Assembly: GCA_900128585.1 (NCBI GenBank)
Contig: LT642346.1
Span: forward strand, 1-21,937
Direction of reading: 5' to 3'
Source of the DNA: Stramenopiles sp. TOSAG23-3
Taxonomy: Eukaryota; Sar
DNA length: 21,937 nt
The notes below the pieces were generated by a model that saw nothing but the letters and a program-made list of their open reading frames with translations, did not search any database and was not told the DNA's origin. The position numbers were made by a program, and so were the translations under genes. Shown here in pieces: positions 15,931 to 21,937 of the stretch. Position 1 is the first letter of the stretch. Every line of letters begins with the position of its first letter.

Positions 15931-18777
15931 ATGGCGGCGCTGCACGAGAACTACAGCGGCGAGGCGGAGCCCCGTTATATGAAACGAAAGGTGAAGGCAG
16001 GGAAGATTGAAGCCGATTTTGAATTGAGGGCGCTGATTGTGCATTATGAGGTTGAAGCTACGGTTCTTGGGGACCGGGGTGAAGCAATGCAGGTGGAGAA
16101 GAAGGCGCTTACGAAACGTATCCGTTTGAAGACGTTGAACGAGAACACGAACGTGCCGCTTTTGGCGGAGGAAATAGTCGAGTCGTGCACACTAATTCAC
16201 GACTCCAAGCTCCCGCTGGTCGAGGAGTTGTTGTACAAACTCCAGCAGCACTCCATGTCGGAGGCGAACGGGGGGGAGCGGCGTGCCCGGAAGGAGAAGC
16301 GCCGGAAGAGCAAGAAGAGCAGCCGGGACCGCGACCGGGACCGCGACCGGGACCGCGACGGCTCGGGCGGCGGCATGGACAAGGGGCGCGGGGACGCGTC
16401 CGGCCCGCCCCTGGAGACGGCGACCCTGGACAAAATCGACGACTACATGGAGAAGTTGTACGACGACGACATGAAGGAAAAGGTCAAGGGGACGGCGATG
16501 ATCTTGGAGCTGGCGAAGCACGCGGGGAACTTGGAGGCGCTGATCCAGAACGAGTCGCTGATGGGGGCGCTCTCGCGGGTGCTGAAGGAAGACTACAAGC
16601 GGAGCATGGACCTGGTGGTGAACCTGATGTACATCTTTTTCAGTTTTTCCAACTTTTCCCAGCTCCACGGGGCCCTCCTGACCAACCGCATCGGGAACGA
16701 GACGATGCGGGTGATCGAGCTGGAGATCAAGCGTTACGCCCTTCGGATGAAGGAGATGCAGACGATGACGCGGATCGCGGCCCTCCAGGGCCGGGGCGAG
16801 GAGGTCCCGGCGGAGCTGTGGGCGGCCCTGCAGAGCGGGCGGAAGAAGTCGTCCCGGAAGCGCCGGGGCGGGTCGGAGGGAAAGAGCAGCGGGGGGGGCG
16901 AGGACTCCTCCCAGCGGGGCAAGAGCAAGGAGCGGGAGCGCCGGATCGACATCGAGAGGGAGCGCAGCAAGGTCCGCCAGTTCATTAAGAAGCAGGACAA
17001 GCTCCTGTTCGTTTGCTTCCACATCCTCATGAACATTGCGGAGGACGTCCAGATCGAGCGGAAGGTGGTGAAGCGCAAGTGCGTCGAGTTCCTCTCGGCC
17101 GTGCTGGACCGGACGAACGCGGAGCTTTTGATCCTTAGCGTCAACTTTTTGAAGAAGCTCAGCATATTCGAGGAGAACAAGAACCGAATGGTGGAGGCAG
17201 GCGTCGTCCCGAAGCTCGTCAAGTTCATCCCGTGCAGCAACAAGGCGCTCATGCAGTCCGTCTGCCGGCTGTTGCTGAACCTGTCCTTCGACGGGAACCT
17301 CCGGGACCAGATGGTGAAGAGCAGCCTGATCCCGAAGATGGTCGACCTCCTGAAGCACGCCCCCTTCCGCCAGATCTCGCTCAAGATCCTGTACCATCTG
17401 TCGATGGACGACCGGTGCAAGAGCATGTTCACGTACACGGACTCGATCCCGATCACCATGCAGCTCCTCGTCAACTTCCCGAACAGCAAGATTCCGATCG
17501 AGCTCGTCGCGCTCACGATCAACCTGAGCCACAACGCCCGGAACGCGGAGCTGCTGTGCAAGGACGGCGGCCTGAAGAAGCTGTTCCACCGCGTCCTTCG
17601 GTACCGGGACGTGCTGCTGATGAAGGTCCTCCGGAACGTCAGCCAGTACACGTACGACAAGACCTGCGACGCGGACAATGCCTCCTCGAAGGCCCGGGTC
17701 CGCCCGGGGGAGGGGAACAAGGACCGCCGGCGGAAGGACCGGGAGGGGAAGACGGGCGACGCCGGGGACCGCCGCCGGGGCAAGCCCAGCCTCTGGGCCC
17801 CGTACGTGAACGACCTCTTCAAGCTGTGCAAGCAGGCCGCGACGGAGAACGCGGACCTGCTCCTGGAGGCGCTGGGGACTATGGCCAACCTGACGGCGAA
17901 CGACCTGCCCCCGGGCGTCACGTTTGCGGACTTGATCGTCAAGTTCCAGATGGTCGAATTTTTGCAGCGCCAGCTGGTCCCGGGGATGTCCCAGGACGAC
18001 ATCGTGCTGGTGATCATCCAGCTCGTCGGGGCGTTCGCGACCGAGCACGAGGCGGCGCGCGTCCTGGTCGGGTCCCCAATCATCAAGAGCATCAACGACG
18101 TCATGCGGGCGAAGCGTGACGACGACGAGATCGCCCTGCAGACCCTCTGGGCATTCCTCCAGATCGTCTCGTACGACGACACGTACGAGTCGCTGGTCTA
18201 CGACACGAACGCGATCGACACGGTCTGCAGCTGCCTCGGGAACCGCCGGAACAACGAGGTCCGGGCGGTCGCGGACGAGATCCTGGTCATCGTCATGGAC
18301 CGCGACCGCGTGGAGGTGGAGGTGGACATGGACGATTCGGACGATGACGAATTTGGGAGCGAGCGCTCCGACTCGGAGGACGACTCGGGCGACGAGGGAA
18401 AGTCCGGGGAGCGGCGGGGGCGGCAGCCGTCCAAGAAGCGGCGGGCGGTGGTCCGGCGGCTGGGGGAGCTGGGGCGGAAGATCCGCGAGCAGCGGTACAA
18501 GATGCACAACCAGGAGTGGCTTCGGTGGGCGAACGAGAAGGACATGGAGGCGATCGAGGGGGACGAGGGCCAACGCTTCCGGATGTCCCACTCGGACGAC
18601 TCCCACGGGGGGCAGGACAGCGAGGATTTGGACGACAGCGGCCAGTGGAACGTGGGGAGCCTCGGGCGCCACGAGATGGTCCAAATGGTCGGGCTGAGCG
18701 AGGACGAGGAGGACGACTTTCTGGTGGGGGGCGGGTACGGCGCGGGCGGAAAGTTCGAGGACGCTGCGATGTACTGA
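15931..18777 (+). CDS. KAP3: KAP3, kinesin-2 associated protein (kinesin accessory subunit)
   Basis: KAP3 is the armadillo-repeat subunit of heterotrimeric kinesin-2, the motor for anterograde intraflagellar transport. The 948-residue product carries the family N-terminus at 30-106 (ALIVHYEVEATVLGDRG, then IRLKTLNENTNVPLLAEEIVE and HDSKLPLVEELLYKLQ). The armadillo region spans about 166-770, with repeats visible as LLLNLSFDGNLRDQMV and LTINLSHNARNAELL. The conserved C-terminal motif is KIREQRYKMHNQEWL at about 850-865. Human KAP3 is 792 residues. The excess lies in an Arg-Asp dipeptide run (about 131-143), a basic Ser-rich insertion (about 302-345), a second charged insertion (about 584-620) and acidic stretches (about 797-825). 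Third-codon GC rises sharply after about codon 90. The start at 15931 is the first in-frame ATG before the homologous region. Its kinesin-2 partners are not in the window. Confidence 0.95.
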   Translation: MAALHENYSGEAEPRYMKRKVKAGKIEADFELRALIVHYEVEATVLGDRGEAMQVEKKALTKRIRLKTLNENTNVPLLAEEIVESCTLIHDSKLPLVEELLYKLQQHSMSEANGGERRARKEKRRKSKKSSRDRDRDRDRDRDGSGGGMDKGRGDASGPPLETATLDKIDDYMEKLYDDDMKEKVKGTAMILELAKHAGNLEALIQNESLMGALSRVLKEDYKRSMDLVVNLMYIFFSFSNFSQLHGALLTNRIGNETMRVIELEIKRYALRMKEMQTMTRIAALQGRGEEVPAELWAALQSGRKKSSRKRRGGSEGKSSGGGEDSSQRGKSKERERRIDIERERSKVRQFIKKQDKLLFVCFHILMNIAEDVQIERKVVKRKCVEFLSAVLDRTNAELLILSVNFLKKLSIFEENKNRMVEAGVVPKLVKFIPCSNKALMQSVCRLLLNLSFDGNLRDQMVKSSLIPKMVDLLKHAPFRQISLKILYHLSMDDRCKSMFTYTDSIPITMQLLVNFPNSKIPIELVALTINLSHNARNAELLCKDGGLKKLFHRVLRYRDVLLMKVLRNVSQYTYDKTCDADNASSKARVRPGEGNKDRRRKDREGKTGDAGDRRRGKPSLWAPYVNDLFKLCKQAATENADLLLEALGTMANLTANDLPPGVTFADLIVKFQMVEFLQRQLVPGMSQDDIVLVIIQLVGAFATEHEAARVLVGSPIIKSINDVMRAKRDDDEIALQTLWAFLQIVSYDDTYESLVYDTNAIDTVCSCLGNRRNNEVRAVADEILVIVMDRDRVEVEVDMDDSDDDEFGSERSDSEDDSGDEGKSGERRGRQPSKKRRAVVRRLGELGRKIREQRYKMHNQEWLRWANEKDMEAIEGDEGQRFRMSHSDDSHGGQDSEDLDDSGQWNVGSLGRHEMVQMVGLSEDEEDDFLVGGGYGAGGKFEDAAMY
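16323..16360 (+). repeat. Coding 12-base repeat for Arg-Asp dipeptides in KAP3
   Basis: About three copies of a 12-base unit CGGGACCGCGAC run in frame and encode (Arg-Asp)n. It lies in the linker between the KAP3 N-terminal domain and the armadillo repeats, where length change is probably tolerated. Confidence 0.85.
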
Positions 18778-19288
18778 GTACTGGGTGCACGATAAAGGGA
18801 ATATTTTATGATATTTTATTTTGAGTTTAGTAAATAAAACGAAAATAAGTACAAGCGAAGGGCACAGGCATTTTTGTTGTAAGATGGGGTGGATGACACG
18901 GGAGCCGGTGCATGGCACCAAATTGAATTCAGTTTAAAACTTCTAAATTATGTTAAACTTACACTGCATGTGGATATAATCGTCGTTAAGTTATTAAGTG
19001 ACGCACTTTGCATTTAAAAAGGTGCCTTGTCTTGAATTAAACGCAAAACAATTTAAATAGTATGTACTTCGTATTAATTTTTGTGACAGAAGCAGGCAGG
19101 CAGGCAGGCAGGGAAAGGCGTCTTTCCCTTCCCTTCGCCCAAATGCCGAGAGGGAAAAGGCAGCAGACGGGTCTGAGAGAACGAGGGTTCCCTCCGCCGC
19201 CAGGCCCGTCCTACGGGGGGGCGTTCCCCCGTTCTCCATCTCTCGTTCTCCCTCCCTTTCCTCCACGCCCCTTCCTCCTTTCAATGAA
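18778..19288. other. Convergent spacer between KAP3 and the LC8 gene, with a GC-rich island
   Basis: The first 300 bases are AT-rich. Bases about 19085-19285, directly beyond the LC8 stop, form a GC-rich island that includes (GGCA)n at about 19091-19110 and complementary stretches, for example GAGAACGAG at 19177-19185 and CTCGTTCTC at 19242-19250. Overlapping open frames in the island are low-complexity and unlike any family I know. It may be a structured 3' untranslated region of LC8 or an unrecognised non-coding RNA. Confidence 0.45.
18833..18838 (+). promoter_or_regulatory. Candidate poly(A) signal for KAP3
   Basis: An AATAAA hexamer lies 56 bases after the KAP3 stop, a typical spacing. 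Motif and position are the only support. Confidence 0.35.
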
Positions 19289-19618
19289 TTACGAACTGCT
19301 GGCCCCAGCTTTGAACACCATGCAGGCCTTGTCACCAAAGTAAAAATATACAAAACACTTGCTCTCGTGCGTGCAGTAGCAACCGAAGTTTTTTCCAATG
19401 ACAACGTGCCACGAGGGCCCCCAGCTTTCGTCGAACTTCCGTTTGACCTTTTCTGCAATTTCCACGCCCTCCTCTTCGAAGTCAGCGCCTTCCAATGCAC
19501 TACCGATTTCTTTGATGCATACTTTCAACATATGGTCTGGCATATCACAAGGCATACGAACCTTTGCCCCCCACATAATCTGCCAATCGTCTGAACTCTC
19601 ATCGTTTTCACCCGACAT
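19289..19618 (-). CDS. LC8: LC8-type dynein light chain
   Basis: LC8 family proteins are dimeric hubs on dynein intermediate chains and in axonemal structures such as outer arms and radial spokes. The 109-residue product has the family core at about 24-104: DMPDHMLKVCIKEIG, then VKRKFDESWGPSWHVVIGKNFG (59-79) and YCTHESKCFVYFYFGDKACMVFKAG (81-105). The latter aligns with the WHCIVGRNFGSYVTHE..FIYFYLG signature of LC8. It is about 20 residues longer than canonical LC8 (89), with an acidic N-terminus (GENDESSDDW) and a short Ser tail. The sequence is divergent enough that an axonemal paralogue (such as LC6, LC10 or DNAL4 type) is possible. The start at 19618 has A at -3 and is the only in-frame choice giving a full domain. 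It is divergent from the docking-domain gene to its right. Confidence 0.9.
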   Translation of the reverse strand: MSGENDESSDDWQIMWGAKVRMPCDMPDHMLKVCIKEIGSALEGADFEEEGVEIAEKVKRKFDESWGPSWHVVIGKNFGCYCTHESKCFVYFYFGDKACMVFKAGASSS

Positions 19619-19780
19619 TATAATAGTAATAAATCAACAAAAGAAAGAGGTAGAGAAATACGCAATATACTTTCAGATCGTTTGGGAATAAATCAAACGA
19701 ACGGTGTAAAAACAAAAACAAACACGCCAAGATGATGTCCCAACTGTAAAATAGAGTACAATTCTACTACAGTATAATTG

Positions 19781-19878
19781 CTTCTTTCATTCTTTCTTTC
19801 TTTCATTCATTCATTCATTCATTCTTTCTTTCTTTCTTTCTTTCTTTCTATCTTTCTTTCTTCTCTTTTTTTTTCTTT
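19781..19878. repeat. TTTC / CATT tetranucleotide repeat tract
   Basis: CTTT/TTTC units flank a run of about five CATT units and end in a T-rich stretch. It resembles the (ATTC)6 plus CTT arrangement at 4675-5016 in another divergent spacer. Confidence 0.9.
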
Positions 19879-20700
19879 GATTTTTGAGGAAGGAAGAAAG
19901 AAGCAAAGTTCTTTCATTTCTTCCAAAAATGTTCATTTTCTTCTTCTTAAATTTCAGGAATTTATTTATTCTACTCATAAGAAATACAATGATACTGAAT
20001 GTATTATTATATTAATGCAATGAATTAATAGGCAATACACTACGAATAATAAAACAATTATATGTATCAAAACTAATAACGTATTACTATGAGAAAAAAG
20101 TTCAGATAAAAAGTTCTTTTATATTAAAATATAATATTCCTTATTTATCAAACGAGAACTCCAACTCAAACGGATTTCTATGCTATGTTCCTCCTAATAA
20201 TACAGTAAGATAAGAATAGCATAAGCATTGTATCAATTTCATTGATCCCCTGTGCTATGTTTATATTACTAATATATCAACATAGCTGTAGTAAAGGATT
20301 CGTTCCAATACCGTTTTATTTCTTTGGTATGATCCTTCTACAAATATAATAATATAGGTATACCAAAGGATTCTTTAGGCAAAGGTTAAATTTGAATCAA
20401 TTTAACAGGCACATAGCATTGAAACAAACGTTCAACGTAAATTATAATTTGAATATTACAAAGGACAGCGTTGAAATTATAATTACATACACAGAGTATA
20501 CACTATAATAATTAAGGATTTAAAAAACAAAATGACACTGGAATATCTTCGCGCATTTGTTTTCTTAATAACTAAACATAAACAGTAGGATAACTATGGG
20601 AATTTAAAATTTAAATAAAGAAGAAGGTATATTGAATATTGAATATTGATGTAGGAGATGGTATTTGATAAAGATTACATAGATACAGCATTAATAACCG

Positions 20701-21024
20701 TTTCTTCTTTCTTCTTCTTTTTCTTCTTCCTTTTCTTCTTCCTTTTTTTTCCTTTTCTTCTTCTTCTTCTTTTTCTTCTTCCTTTTCTTCTTCCTTTTCT
20801 TCTTCCTTTTTCTTTCTTTCTTTCTTCTTCTTCTTCTTCTTCTTCTTCTCTTCTTTCTTCTTTCTTTCTTTCTTTCTTTTTCCTTTTCTTCTTCTTTCTT
20901 CTTCTTCTTTCTTCTTTCTTTCTTTCTTTCTTTTTCCTTTTCTTCTTCTTTCTTCTTTCTTTCTTTCTTTTTCCTTTTCTTCTTCTTTCTTCTTCTTCTT
21001 CTTCTTTTAATTCTTCTTCTTCTT
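20701..21024. repeat. Long polypyrimidine tract (TTC / TTTC / TTCC)
   Basis: About 320 bases of C and T on the plus strand are composed of TTC, TTTC and TTCCTTTTC units, with a (TTC)n stretch near 20821-20848. It ends 360 bases upstream of the docking-domain gene. Frames through it encode only Ser/Phe/Leu or Lys/Glu/Arg and are artefacts. Confidence 0.92.
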
Positions 21025-21383
21025 GCGCGCCGGCAATAAATATCACAGAAGAAGAAGAAGGAGAAATACAAAATTGAAACTTTAGTCTTTCCCTCTCTTT
21101 TCTTTCTTTTCTCTTTCTTAAGATTTAACCTCTGGCTGATCTACTTCCGTCTCGCTTCGTTTCTTTTTATATTCTAATATTTAAATCATATTGGACGAAT
21201 TGTATAGCCACCACGAAGAGTTGATTGCTTACCGTTTACCGATATCCTCCAACATCCACGAACCGGCCAATTAATTGAACAAACTGAACGCTTAGCTTTC
21301 AATCGTTGTTCGGCCATAACATCAATATACATACAGCAAAGCTTTAACCAGCGCACAACAGACGAACGCTTCTGTTCTTCACC

Positions 21384-21686
21384 ATGGGAAAACCAACAAC
21401 AGCGGACGAAGCACGTGCGTACATTGTAGCGAAAGACCTTCAAGGGTTGTCGGAGAGGCTGATGCGAGCACTGTTGCTTGCACGCCCCGACGACCACAAA
21501 GCGTTTATTGTGTCCTTTTTGCAAACGGGAAACTGCGAGAGTGCGGGCATCAACCGGCAACTCAGCGACGCGTACTCGGAAGAGAAAGGCTTGAAGAGCT
21601 TCTTCAAAGACTTGATATCAGGGCTAGTGAAGGAACGCCCAGAGGACCCGTCCTCCTACATTGTAACTAAACTGCAGGAGGCGTAG
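21384..21686 (+). CDS. Tandem RIIa/Dpy-30-like docking-domain protein
   Basis: The product is a 100-residue protein made almost entirely of two copies of the dimerisation/docking motif of the PKA RII and Dpy-30 families. Copy 1 is about 12-47 (AYIVAKDLQGLSERLMRALL, then ARPDDHKAFIVSFLQ). Copy 2 is about 65-98 (EKGLKSFFKDLISGLVKE, then RPEDPSSYIVTKLQ). Both show the diagnostic helix, RPxDxxx[FY]I turn and second helix. Such domains form X-type four-helix bundles that grip amphipathic helices of AKAP-like anchors, and many members are radial spoke or fibrous sheath proteins. There is no catalytic domain, signal peptide or membrane segment. Two copies in one chain could fold on each other or on a partner; that is inference. 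The start at 21384 lies in CACCATGG. Ciliary function is likely from family and neighbours (LC8, KAP3). Confidence 0.87.
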   Translation: MGKPTTADEARAYIVAKDLQGLSERLMRALLLARPDDHKAFIVSFLQTGNCESAGINRQLSDAYSEEKGLKSFFKDLISGLVKERPEDPSSYIVTKLQEA

Positions 21687-21937
21687 GCAAACCACCGCGC
21701 GTGGACGGATTCCACGCACGGGCGCGCACCACAGAGTTCGTAAAAAAGAATTAAGTAAACACACATTGCATATACATTACTTGGATCATCCATGAACAGG
21801 TTTATAAATTCAATACTACTTACGTATCATCTGAGGTGTATTTTTAAAGAACAAATTTTAAAGAAATCGTAAAAGAACTCTCACATTTCAAAATGGTTTT
21901 TAGGCTCTCCTCTCCTTTCTCCCCTTTACCCACCCTC
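21687..21937. other. 3' flank of the docking-domain gene, window edge
   Basis: A 7-base stem-loop (see separate entry) lies just after the stop. The rest is AT-rich, ending in a CT-rich stretch at about 21905-21937 that may start another pyrimidine tract. No gene was seen. Confidence 0.5.
21699..21717 (+). other. Stem-loop just downstream of the docking-domain stop codon
   Basis: GCGTGGA (21699-21705) and TCCACGC (21711-21717) are perfect complements around a five-base loop, 13 bases after the stop. In the transcript it would sit at the very start of the 3' untranslated region. It is GC-rich compared with the sequence that follows. Function is unknown. Confidence 0.55.

Larger units (their letters stand above)
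19619..21383. other. Divergent spacer between LC8 and the docking-domain gene
   Basis: This is the longest spacer in the window (1765 bases) and the most AT-rich. It has a TTTC/CATT repeat at 19781-19878 and a 320-base pyrimidine tract at 20701-21024. Between them, 19900-20650 is AT-rich with recurring ATGCTAT/ATAGCAT words (20180, 20216, 20413) and a 9-base inverted repeat CTTTGGTAT/ATACCAAAG at 20332-20340 and 20360-20368. No coding frame with ordinary composition was found. Confidence 0.55.

Noticed and set aside
16192-18921. 909-codon frame antisense to KAP3
   Set aside because: High GC on the coding strand removes stop codons from the antisense. The translation is Leu/Val/Arg/His/Pro-rich without any recognisable motif, while the sense strand encodes clear KAP3.
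20658-21077. Long Phe/Leu/Ser frame and its Lys/Arg/Glu counterparts
   Set aside because: Again simple-repeat translation; open in several frames on both strands at once.
1-21937. Transposon, viral or bacterial-transfer origin for part of the window
   Set aside because: No transposase, reverse transcriptase, integrase, capsid or terminal repeats were seen, and the eight genes with a recognisable family or domain are all typical of eukaryotes.

Overview
The window looks like nuclear DNA of a ciliated (flagellated) unicellular eukaryote with a compact genome. Nine protein-coding genes are supported. Each is one uninterrupted reading frame, and no intron is needed to recover any recognisable family. 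Coding regions are GC-rich and spacers are AT-rich, so the gene edges are easy to see. Eight of the nine start codons I chose have a purine at -3. I cannot name the species. The cytosolic and mitochondrial housekeeping genes are eukaryotic, and the ciliary genes rule out lineages without cilia.

Layout: NOB1 (-, 154-1653), TIM22 (+, 2570-3217), a UEV/MMS2-type E2 variant (-, 3936-4388), a 1671-residue protein with an axonemal dynein light-chain-like segment plus IQ and EF-hand motifs (+, 5746-10761), a 112-residue unknown protein with a CGGC motif (+, 11206-11544), a PKG-type cyclic-nucleotide-dependent kinase (-, 11815-14175), the kinesin-2 subunit KAP3 (+, 15931-18777), an LC8-type dynein light chain (-, 19289-19618) and a 100-residue protein with two RIIa/Dpy-30-like docking motifs (+, 21384-21686). 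Orientation alternates almost strictly. The four divergent spacers are 0.9-1.8 kb and carry almost all the microsatellite and purine/pyrimidine tracts. The convergent and tandem spacers are 0.27-0.72 kb.

Functionally, three genes are housekeeping: 40S ribosome maturation (NOB1), carrier import into the mitochondrial inner membrane (TIM22) and Lys63-ubiquitin chemistry (UEV). At least four others fit the cilium: the kinesin-2 adaptor KAP3, the LC8 light chain, the p28-like calcium-motif protein and the tandem docking-domain protein. The PKG-type kinase is a plausible ciliary or membrane signalling partner. No tRNA, rRNA, CRISPR array, transposon or viral gene was recognised by eye.

Points most worth a second look: the kinase lacks, in all three cyclic-nucleotide pockets, the Thr/Ser linked to cGMP selectivity in animal PKG. 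The large axonemal-type protein has an unusual domain combination. The docking protein consists of almost nothing but two dimerisation/docking motifs. The 112-residue protein remains unassigned.
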